A stretch of DNA of 48,912 bases from Burkholderiaceae bacterium (GTDB lineage: Bacteria > Pseudomonadota > Gammaproteobacteria > Burkholderiales > Burkholderiaceae_A). Shown here piece after piece: positions 10,191-18,041 of this stretch. A program made the translations under genes and the position numbers. The notes beneath the pieces were generated by a model. It saw only the letters and a list, made by a program, of their open reading frames with translations. It did no database searches and was not told the origin of the DNA. The stretch covers positions 1 to 48,912 of the forward strand of contig JALRJP010000005.1 in NCBI GenBank assembly GCA_023261135.1, written 5' to 3'. Every line of letters begins with the position of its first letter. Within the stretch, counting starts at the first letter, position 1.

Positions 10191-10207
10191 AGGCACCTGT
10201 GCTCAGC

Positions 10208-11488
10208 TTATTCCGAATAACTGATGCGATAGATCGCGCCCGCGTAATCGTCAGAGACAAGCATAGAACCGTCTTTCATAACAGCCACATCCACTGGCCG
10301 ACCACGATAGAGGCCCGTTTCCGAATCTAAAAAGCCGGAAGCAAAAACCTCCATTTTTCCAGCGGTGCCATCCGCCTTAATGGGCACGAACTGGACTTCA
10401 GCGCCACTTGGCTTGGTGCGATTCCAAGAGCCATGGGCTGCAACGAACACGCCGCCCTGATACTTAGAAGGAAACTTCTTGCCCGTATAGAAAGCCATTC
10501 CAAGCTGGGCCTGGTGAGCAGGGAATTCCACCTGAGGGAAGATGGCGCCCGCGGGTTCCTTCATGTCCTTGAGATCAGGCGCAGCCGGAGAACCAGCGAC
10601 TTTGAACTTCCCATTCCAATAGGGAAAGCCAAAATGTTGCCCAGCTTTCGTTGAGCGGTTCAGCTCACCGGGAGGAATATCATCGCCGAGCCCGTCAACC
10701 TGGTTATCCGTCCACCAAAGCGAGCCGTCCTTAGGATTGAAGTCCATGCCAACCGAGTTACGAGAACCCACAGCAAAGACCTCTCGCTTGCTGCCATCGA
10801 AGGCATTCATACGAACAATGCCGCCGATTCCAATTTTTTCGTAGCTGGCGATCTTATCTTTAGGTTGAACGTTATAAGGTTGACCTAGAGTCACATAAAG
10901 CATACCGTCGGGACCAATTCGGCAGGTCCGCGCACCGTGGTTAAAAGACTCTTCTTCAGCAGGAATTAAACCCCCTTTTGAAACAACCTCGATCACTGCA
11001 ACGTCCGGTCCCTCGTAGAAGAACTCGGCAGCAGGGAAATTCAACACTCTGTTGTGCTCAACAACCACCAAAAAACCGTCCTTCGTCCAGCAGACAGCGT
11101 TGGGATTGGTAAACTTGAGCGAGGGAGCAAAAGACTTCACCTCATCCGCCACACCGTCGCTGTTCCGATCGGTAACAGCCCAAACGGTCGTCTTGCGCGT
11201 TCCAACGAAAAGCATGTTAGTTGAAGGCGCAACTGCCATATGGCGGGCGTCAGGAACAATGGCAAAGAGCTCAATTTTAAAACCCGGGGGTAACTTGACC
11301 TTCTTCAGATTCTCCCGAATGGCGGCGGCATTCTTGCCCTCTTGAGGAACAGAAGGGATGTTGAGGTCTGTCGTAGCAACTTTCATCTGCTTAAGTGTTG
11401 CCAGGTTATCTGGGGCGGCAGATACCGGCCCCATCGACATTCCCGCGAGAACGGCGGCCGAAACCGCTGAGATTGCAATGCGATTCAT
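10208..11488 (-). CDS. PQQ-dependent sugar (glucose/sorbosone-type) dehydrogenase, periplasmic
   Basis: Signal peptide ending SAAPDN; VKLPPGFKIELFAIVPDARHMAVAPSTNMLFVGTR, FNHGARTCRIGPDGMLYVTLGQP, AVGSRNSVGMDFNPKDGSLWWTDNQVDGLGDDIPPGELN, HGSWNRTKPSGAEV, RPVDVAVMKDGSMLVSDDYAGAIYRISY. Confidence 0.88.
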   Translation of the reverse strand: MNRIAISAVSAAVLAGMSMGPVSAAPDNLATLKQMKVATTDLNIPSVPQEGKNAAAIRENLKKVKLPPGFKIELFAIVPDARHMAVAPSTNMLFVGTRKTTVWAVTDRNSDGVADEVKSFAPSLKFTNPNAVCWTKDGFLVVVEHNRVLNFPAAEFFYEGPDVAVIEVVSKGGLIPAEEESFNHGARTCRIGPDGMLYVTLGQPYNVQPKDKIASYEKIGIGGIVRMNAFDGSKREVFAVGSRNSVGMDFNPKDGSLWWTDNQVDGLGDDIPPGELNRSTKAGQHFGFPYWNGKFKVAGSPAAPDLKDMKEPAGAIFPQVEFPAHQAQLGMAFYTGKKFPSKYQGGVFVAAHGSWNRTKPSGAEVQFVPIKADGTAGKMEVFASGFLDSETGLYRGRPVDVAVMKDGSMLVSDDYAGAIYRISYSE

Positions 11489-11651
11489 AAAAAACGTCTC
11501 CTTGTAAATTTTTTCCAGCGCTCCTGAGTATCGGTAAGCCGAAATGTGGACACCACTAGCTGAGGCCGCGCAAGCAGAAGGATACGGATTTTTTAGCTAG
11601 ACAGGCTTAGCGTTTACCCACCCCTGAAAGGGCCATAATGAGGCTCTGCCT

Positions 11652-13166
11652 ATGAAAGAAATCGAAATCTGCCTTGGGCTTATAGCCAAGACCCCCCTGA
11701 ACGCTCGCCTTCTTTCGGGCTGGCCGGCCCTAAGCGGCCTGCGGCCACGCCGCCAGCTTCTCGTTGCCCACTATTTCGACACAAGCGCGGGACTTCTCGC
11801 GCGCCACCGCATGGGTCTTCGACTTCGGCGTGAGTCAGGCCGTTGGGTGCAGACCTTTAAGGCCGAAGTCAGCGGGCTTGAGCGGGTTGAACTCAACCAT
11901 CGCCTAAGCCAGCGTCAGGCGAGCCCGCCGCCGGCCCTATCTGCCGAAGGACTGCCCCGTAAAGATCAGTTGCTAGCCATGGGGCTGCGCCGCGGCGATA
12001 TCGCTGCGATTCTTGATCTGCAAACGCTTCGCGAGCAGTTTCAAGTCGAGGTCAGGCGTCAGACCTGGGCAGTGACATGGGGGCAGAGTCAGCTTGAACT
12101 GGCCTTTGACCAGGGCCTGCTACGAGCCAACAGCCAAGATCGGGCATTCACTGAGCTGGAACTTGAACTTAGCGCAGGGCAGGTGCGCGATCTTTTTGAA
12201 GCCACCCAGTCTTTATCTGCACACCTCGAAGGTCTTGGTCTTGAGGCATTCTTTGAAACACGATCAAAGGCAGAACGCGGCTTTCAGTTCGCAGCCCTTC
12301 AGAACGCAGAGGGCAGACACCCCAGAGCGGCTGCCCTTGCAAAAAGCCGTGCTAAAGAAAGAAGCCAAGACACGGGCTCTACCAAGACGAGCCCAATACT
12401 TAGCCTGCACCTTCAGAACGCGGCGTATCGGCTTAGCAAGGAAGTAATCGAGGTTCTTGAGACCCAAGAGCCCGAGGGGCCGCATCAGGCGCGAGTGGCC
12501 TTACGGCAAATTCGAACGCTACTTAAGTTACTGATTAACGCAGGGCTTATTGACCCAAGCGTGCGGCTCGAAGAAAAGGCTTCGGAACTTGCCGATGCCT
12601 TGGGTGAGCTGCGTGACCTTGATGTTGCCGAAGAAAAGCTGCTTCGACTGCTTGAGAGGCATTTGGGCTTTGATGCCTCGGTGACTGCGGCGGCCGTTGC
12701 CATTTCTGAGCAGCTTCAACAAACCCGAAGCACCTTGCGTCAAAGGCTTTTAACACATGACTGCCGGCAGTTTGTTCTGGATGTCCTTGCCTTTGCCAAT
12801 ACGCTCAAAGACCATGTCGGACTGCCCGAGGCACAGGTCTTCGCGAACGAACAGGCCACCCGGTTTCGCCGGCGCGTGAAAAAAAGAGCCAAGCTCGAGC
12901 CAACCGAAGAGAACCTTCACCGGCTGCGGTTAAGCCATAAGGCCTTGCGTTACGCCAGCCCAGTTTTACTGGCGCTTGGGGCTGACAACACCCTTGCAGA
13001 AGAAGCCCGAAAAGCAGCTAAAGCGCAGGATCGCCTAGGCAACGACCATGATCGTGCAGTCATGCTAACGACCCTTCAGAAGGCGCTAAGCCGGCAGACA
13101 CTGCCAGTGCATCACCAGGATCGCTTTCTTGCCCTAGCCCAAGGGCTTCTGGTTGGGATGAAATAA
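11652..13166 (+). CDS. CYTH domain plus CHAD domain protein
   Basis: N-terminal CYTH-like (EIEICLGL...YFDTSAGLLARHRMGLRLRRESGRWVQTFKAE) and C-terminal CHAD (HQARVALRQIRTLLKL...LRDLDVAEEKL...HRLRLSHKALRYASPVLLAL...DRLGNDHDRAVM). Confidence 0.9.
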   Translation: MKEIEICLGLIAKTPLNARLLSGWPALSGLRPRRQLLVAHYFDTSAGLLARHRMGLRLRRESGRWVQTFKAEVSGLERVELNHRLSQRQASPPPALSAEGLPRKDQLLAMGLRRGDIAAILDLQTLREQFQVEVRRQTWAVTWGQSQLELAFDQGLLRANSQDRAFTELELELSAGQVRDLFEATQSLSAHLEGLGLEAFFETRSKAERGFQFAALQNAEGRHPRAAALAKSRAKERSQDTGSTKTSPILSLHLQNAAYRLSKEVIEVLETQEPEGPHQARVALRQIRTLLKLLINAGLIDPSVRLEEKASELADALGELRDLDVAEEKLLRLLERHLGFDASVTAAAVAISEQLQQTRSTLRQRLLTHDCRQFVLDVLAFANTLKDHVGLPEAQVFANEQATRFRRRVKKRAKLEPTEENLHRLRLSHKALRYASPVLLALGADNTLAEEARKAAKAQDRLGNDHDRAVMLTTLQKALSRQTLPVHHQDRFLALAQGLLVGMK

Positions 13167-13185
13167 CGACATACAAGGAGAGACC

Positions 13186-14010
13186 ATGACTGAACTGCCC
13201 AAAAAAGTCTATGAGAAAGAACTGCTCCGACTTCAGATTGAACTGGTTAAGCTTCAAGAATGGGTCGTCGCGACTGGGGCAAGACTTGTTGTTATTTTTG
13301 AAGGACGCGATGCAGCGGGTAAAGGTGGTGCAATTAAACGCATCACCGAGGCTCTTAACCCTCGGGTCTGTCGCGTGGCAGCCCTGCCCAAGCCCAATGA
13401 ACGCGAGCGTGGCCAGTGGTATTTTCAGCGTTATGTGCATCACCTGCCCAGCCACGGCGAGATCGTTTTATTCGACAGGTCCTGGTACAACCGTGCCGGC
13501 GTAGAACGCGTTCTTGGCTTTTGCAGCCCTGACGAGCTGCACACCTTTCTAATGGGCTGCCCCTCGTTTGAGCGGTTACTTGTGGCAGAGGGTATTCAGT
13601 TGGTGAAGTACTGGTTCTCTGTGAGCCAGGACGAACAAGAAAAGCGTTTTCAAGAGCGCGCATCTAACCCATTAAAAACATGGAAGCTCAGCCCCATCGA
13701 CATTGAGTCGCGCAAGTACTGGGATGCCTATTCCCAAGCCAAAGACGACATGATGCAGGCCACCGATATTCCGGAAGCGCCCTGGTATGTTGTTGAGGCC
13801 GACGAAAAGCACAAGGCAAGATTGAACTGCATTCAGCATCTGCTCAGTCTTGTGCCCTATGAGCCGGTGCGCAAAGAATCCATCAAGCTTCCTGCAATCA
13901 AACTTAACAAATTAAAAAGCAAAAAGGCCTCAAGTCATACGAAGAAAACTCTTGACCGCCCTCCAAAAATTGCCCAACGCCTAGTGCCCGACTACATAGC
14001 GGCGCTCTAA
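13186..14010 (+). CDS. ppk2: Polyphosphate kinase 2 (PPK2) family protein
   Basis: FEGRDAAGKGGAIKRITEALNPRVCRVAALPKPNERERGQWYFQRYVHHLPSHGEIVLFDRSWYNRAGVE (Walker A/B). Confidence 0.94.
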   Translation: MTELPKKVYEKELLRLQIELVKLQEWVVATGARLVVIFEGRDAAGKGGAIKRITEALNPRVCRVAALPKPNERERGQWYFQRYVHHLPSHGEIVLFDRSWYNRAGVERVLGFCSPDELHTFLMGCPSFERLLVAEGIQLVKYWFSVSQDEQEKRFQERASNPLKTWKLSPIDIESRKYWDAYSQAKDDMMQATDIPEAPWYVVEADEKHKARLNCIQHLLSLVPYEPVRKESIKLPAIKLNKLKSKKASSHTKKTLDRPPKIAQRLVPDYIAAL

Positions 14011-14043
14011 CTTCAGGCCACCCCATAAGATTGCTCTCGTTTA

Positions 14044-14709
14044 ATGACTCAACCGAACTGGCTTCATCAGACGGCGCAAGCCATTTTTGAAATGGCGGGC
14101 CTGTTGGTTCGCATGCTTGCGGGTGGCAGTCACAACGAACAACCCCAAAGGCCTGCCATTGAACGGGCTATTGCAGAGCGCTGTCTGCCCGTGCTGCCTG
14201 GCTTTCTTTTGTTGTCCAGTCTGCTAAGCCTTGTCATCATTCGTATCGTGACGGTCACCGCCCAAAGCTATGGCTTGTCAGAGTTCGCCCTGGAGGTGCT
14301 GGTTCGTACACTGGTTCTAGAGCTTCTGCCGCTCTACTCCGCCATTTTCGTTGCCCTGCGCGTGAGCCTTCCAAATCGCAAAGCGCATACCGACCTTGCC
14401 CAGGCCTGGGCAGGACTTCTTGCGAGCCTCTTATTTACCAGCCTTGCCAGCATTCTGGCGGCAACACTTGCCTATGTCATGGTCTATGGCTTCTCGCCGT
14501 GGGGCCTTACAAGTTACATTGGCGCCATAGGAAAGATATTCACGCCGGCCATGTCTTTTATCTTCCTTTTAAAGACACTGGCCTTTAGCCTTGCAGTGGC
14601 GCTTTTGCCCGCTGGACTTGCTCGGGCCAACGAACTTCAGGCCTTCACTCGCCTGGTGGCGCTTTTGCTACTGGTTGAAGTTGTTTCGCTGATTGGAAAT
14701 TACGCATGA
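14044..14709 (+). CDS. MlaE-like ABC transporter permease
   Basis: 221 aa, about five hydrophobic helices, immediately upstream of an MCE protein with ATGA-type overlap; family assigned partly by context. Confidence 0.7.
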   Translation: MTQPNWLHQTAQAIFEMAGLLVRMLAGGSHNEQPQRPAIERAIAERCLPVLPGFLLLSSLLSLVIIRIVTVTAQSYGLSEFALEVLVRTLVLELLPLYSAIFVALRVSLPNRKAHTDLAQAWAGLLASLLFTSLASILAATLAYVMVYGFSPWGLTSYIGAIGKIFTPAMSFIFLLKTLAFSLAVALLPAGLARANELQAFTRLVALLLLVEVVSLIGNYA

Positions 14710-15653
14710 CAACCTTAACCGACGAACAGGTAGGCCGCAGGGCCAAGTCAGTTATGGTGGTAACGGCGCTTTTACTTGTGGGCTCGATTGCCTTCATTTT
14801 GTATGCAAGGGGGTTTTTTGAGTCAAGCCAACGGCTCACCCTGATTACCGAAGACTCCGAAGGGGCTACCGTGGGCATGAGTCTTACCTTTGCAGGGTTT
14901 CAGCTCGGGCGGGTGACACGTATTCGCCTTGGGGAAGATGGCAATGCTCACATCGAAGTTGATATTCCGCAGTCTGAGGCCCACTGGCTAAAAACAAGCA
15001 GTGTCTTTACGCTTGAACGCAATCTGCTGGGAGGAACGCGGCTTAAAGCCTTCTCGGGTATTCTCGATGACCCTGTGCTTCCAGATGGGGCCGTTCGTCC
15101 TTTGCTACGGGGCGATGCCACAGCAGACATTCCCAAAGTAGCCGGAACCGCCCGCGAGTTGCTTGAGAACCTTCAAGACCTAACGGGTAGCGACTCGCCG
15201 CTGGTGCGAAGCCTTCAAGCCCTTGAGGTCGCAAGCCAAAGACTCGCAAGCGACCGTGGTGCGTTGGCCTTGCTCATGGGCAATCTTGAAGGCGCCGATC
15301 ATCTTCAAGAGGCCATTGGCGACCTTCAACAGCTTATTGCCGCCACCAACCAAAAGGTTCTTGGCGTAAGCCCCAGCCCAGAAGGCTCGCCCAGCACGCT
15401 TGAGTCAATGAGCCAGACTTTGCAAGCCACCGAGGCTACTCTGCGTAAAGCCCAAGAAAGCCTTATCAAACTCGACGCCGTGCTCGAGGACACCAAAGCC
15501 ATTACTCAAAACGCGCGCACTGCAAGCCAAGACTTGGAGCAACTTCGTTACGAGGTTGAAACGAGCCTTCGAACGGCCGACAGCCTAATGCGTGACATTC
15601 AGAGGGTCTGGCCACTCTCGCAAGACCCGGAGAAAGGGCTAGCACTCCCATGA
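14706..15653 (+). CDS. MCE/MlaD family protein
   Basis: N-terminal TM then MCE domain (DSEGATVGMSLTFAGFQLGRVTRIRLGEDGNAHIEVDIPQSEAHWL...), long helical C-terminus. Confidence 0.85.
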   Translation: MTTLTDEQVGRRAKSVMVVTALLLVGSIAFILYARGFFESSQRLTLITEDSEGATVGMSLTFAGFQLGRVTRIRLGEDGNAHIEVDIPQSEAHWLKTSSVFTLERNLLGGTRLKAFSGILDDPVLPDGAVRPLLRGDATADIPKVAGTARELLENLQDLTGSDSPLVRSLQALEVASQRLASDRGALALLMGNLEGADHLQEAIGDLQQLIAATNQKVLGVSPSPEGSPSTLESMSQTLQATEATLRKAQESLIKLDAVLEDTKAITQNARTASQDLEQLRYEVETSLRTADSLMRDIQRVWPLSQDPEKGLALP

Positions 15654-16405
15654 CACCAAGGCGTTCATTCACGACGGCCTGGGCCGTTGGCCTTACCTTT
15701 GCAGCAAGCCTTGGACTGGCAGGCTGTGCAAGCTCACCCAGCCCACCCGGCTTTTTATCTGCAGCCCAAACCGCCATGGCCCGCGGCAGCCAGGCCTACC
15801 TTGAGGGCGATTCGCGCCGCTCTACCATTGAGTACCAACGGGCTGTTCAGCTCCTAAGCCAGACCGGCCGCGCCGACCTCATTGCTAAAGCCATTCTTAC
15901 AGAGTGCGCAGCCAAAGTCACAGGCCTTGACTTCGAGCCCTGCGCGGGCTTCACCAGTCTTAATCAAGATGCAACCCCATCCGACCGTGCCTATGCACGC
16001 CTGCTTAATGGTGAACTTCAAACGAAGGACGTTGCCAGCCTTCCCGAAAGCCATCGTCGAATTGGTCTTGCCATTGTGCAACTGCAGTCTCTTAAAAGGA
16101 CCGCAAAGGCCGAGGAAGCGTTCCTAGCAGCCATTCTCACCGAAGGACTCGCAGCCGCTGAGTCACAGCAGGGACCTTTCTCCCAGTTGCTCGCCCTTGC
16201 ACTTTTGCGCCGCTACGGCTGGCCCGATGGCCTGCTCTGGCCCTCGGCTCTGAACAAGGCCGAGCGGCAAGGGTGGCGCCGACCGCTGCTAGCCTGGATC
16301 GAAGTTGGTGTGCAAGAAAAAAGCCGCTCGGGCGATGTCATCACCCGTGAGCGGCTTTTAAGGCAGCGCCAACGAATTTTGGAATCGAGTTCCCGAGTTC
16401 GCTAG
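15650..16405 (+). CDS. Putative lipoprotein associated with the MCE system
   Basis: Lipobox LGLAGC; ATGA overlap with MCE gene; TPR-like N-terminal region. Confidence 0.7.
   Translation: MTPRRSFTTAWAVGLTFAASLGLAGCASSPSPPGFLSAAQTAMARGSQAYLEGDSRRSTIEYQRAVQLLSQTGRADLIAKAILTECAAKVTGLDFEPCAGFTSLNQDATPSDRAYARLLNGELQTKDVASLPESHRRIGLAIVQLQSLKRTAKAEEAFLAAILTEGLAAAESQQGPFSQLLALALLRRYGWPDGLLWPSALNKAERQGWRRPLLAWIEVGVQEKSRSGDVITRERLLRQRQRILESSSRVR
16317..16360. terminator. Bidirectional intrinsic terminator-like hairpin inside the 3' end of the lipoprotein CDS
   Basis: AAAAGCCGCTC (16319-16329) / GAGCGGCTTTT (16349-16359); minus-strand read gives GAGCGGC followed by T6, placing it downstream of the convergent phasin gene. 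Confidence 0.65.
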
Positions 16406-16425
16406 CCTAACTGGCTTTTAACCAA

Positions 16426-16992
16426 TTACTCGGCGCGCTTGCGACCTTTGGGGGCGGGCGAAACAACCGACTCACCGGCCTTGGTTACAGCCTCAACATT
16501 GGCTTCAACCATTTCAACAACTTGCTTAGACGCCTTGTTCATGGCTTCGTAGGCGGTGTTGGTTGCGCTGAAAGCCGACTTCATCAGGGCAATGACGCCT
16601 TCCGTACCTGCGGGTGCAGTCTTGGAGAGCTCATTAATCATGCCAGCCATGGACTTGTTCAGATCAGCAACCTGCTTTTCAGCAAGGCGAGCAACTTCAG
16701 AAGCGGTCTCGGCATTAATAGCGTAGGCTTGACGGGCATAGCCGGTGGCCTTCGCGGCGGCGGGCTGGGCAGCACCCTGGGCAACGCCATAAAGCTCTTG
16801 GGCATCCTTCACGCCAAGCATCTGGCTGGAAGCCTCGGCAGCGTCGGCCAAAGAGACACGGGCAGTCTTCAGGTTGAGGTCAATCTGCTTTTCCATGGCG
16901 TCAAAAGAGGTTGCAGCCAGTTGAGCCATGGCGGCATTTGCATTCTTAATTGCAGAGAGAAAGTGCTCGGGGGTAACAATGGACTGATTCAT
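16426..16992 (-). CDS. phaP: Phasin family (PHA granule-associated) protein
   Basis: 188 aa, Ala/Lys/Glu-rich helical protein; MNQSIVTPEHFLSAIKNANAAMAQLAATSFDAMEKQIDLNLKTARVSLADAAE typical of phasin_2 proteins. Confidence 0.88.
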   Translation of the reverse strand: MNQSIVTPEHFLSAIKNANAAMAQLAATSFDAMEKQIDLNLKTARVSLADAAEASSQMLGVKDAQELYGVAQGAAQPAAAKATGYARQAYAINAETASEVARLAEKQVADLNKSMAGMINELSKTAPAGTEGVIALMKSAFSATNTAYEAMNKASKQVVEMVEANVEAVTKAGESVVSPAPKGRKRAE

Positions 16993-17223
16993 GGTGAAGC
17001 TCCTTAAAAAGAGTTAGTTAAAAGACTTCCTGCATCTGGGATTACGTCCTAGGAATTTCTACAAAAGCCAAAAATGACGCATCACAGCAGAAGGACGGGC
17101 CTTATATAAAGCGCTTAGCGCATCCTTTTCACGAATTATATGGTGCGACGCACAAAAATTACAAGGCCTTGCAACCCAAAAAAATCTAGAAAAAGGTCAG
17201 ACTTTCTTTACTGAGGATCAAAC

Positions 17224-17244
17224 TATGTCAGAAAGCCTGACATA
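17224..17244. promoter_or_regulatory. Perfect inverted repeat TATGTCAG-AAAGC-CTGACATA
   Basis: 8-bp perfect arms, 5-nt spacer, in the AT-rich intergenic region between the phasin start and the response-regulator remnant. Confidence 0.45.
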
Positions 17245-17260
17245 TAGGGCGATATGCCGA

Positions 17261-17700
17261 CTAAAACGCCTCCGAGTCGGGGCGCTGAATGCCATATTTT
17301 TTAATGTAGTAATAGAGATGCTCCCGGCTAATATTCAGGCGCCGAGCCGTCTCAGAGGCATTAAAACCTGTATCCACCAAGACCGTTCGAACCAGGCGCT
17401 CAATCACTTCCTCACGAGCCTGCTTAAGACCCTCCTCGGTGGAGGCATCGGCCACGACCATCACGTAGAATTTTCGATCTTACGACCGCAGTGTTTTCTC
17501 AAACTGACTGAAAAGAACCGCCCGCTGCAAGGCCGCCTTCACCTGCGCCTGGCGGAAGGGCTTGGCCGGGGAATCAAAGGCCCCTCCTCCACACAGGAAG
17601 GCAAGGCGTCGTCATGGCCCTGACCCGTGACCCCCACAACCTTCAAAAAAGCATTCCAAAGCCAGGCCTCACGCAGAAATCGTACACCCTCGGAAATGCC
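17261..17700 (-). pseudogene. Response regulator remnant: partial receiver domain plus Fis-type HTH
   Basis: Receiver pieces GISEGVRFLREAW...KVVGVTGQGHDDALPSCVEEG then, after a frameshift near 17590, GAFDSPAKPFRQAQVKAALQRAVLFSQFEKTLRS*; in-frame TAA at 17480-17482; then HTH GFNASETARRLNISREHLYYYIKKYGIQRP. N-terminal receiver half absent. Confidence 0.8.
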
Positions 17701-18019
17701 CTGCAGAACCTTCTTTTCAATGCTATCAAGTACAGCAATGGCAGGCCTGTCGAACTTGACCTGTAGTGCGCAGGAGATCTTTTGTCTGTTGACATCATCG
17801 ACCAAGGGCCCGGCATTCCCGAGGCCGAACAGACCAAGCTCTTTAAAGCCTTTTCCCGGGGTGAGTCGGGTATGGCGAAGCCCGGCAACGGCCTTGGACT
17901 TTCCATTGCCGCGCGCCGCGCAGGCTATGGCTAACGAACTTCGCCTGGCTGCATCAGGCCCAAAGGGCAGTCGCTTTCGGCTCGAAATAACCTACCCCGT
18001 GCGAGCTCCTCAATCCTAG
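17685..18019 (+). pseudogene. Histidine kinase remnant (HATPase_c only)
   Basis: LGNALQNLLFNAIKYSNGRPVELDL* (TAG 17764-17766) CAGDLLSVDIIDQGPGIPEAEQTKLFKAFSRGESGMAKPGNGLGLSIAARRAGYG* then frameshift to ELRLAASGPKGSRFRLEITYPVRAPQS*. N, G1 and G2 boxes readable; no sensor or H-box. Confidence 0.85.
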
Positions 18020-18041
18020 CCAAGTCATCCATAATCACGAC

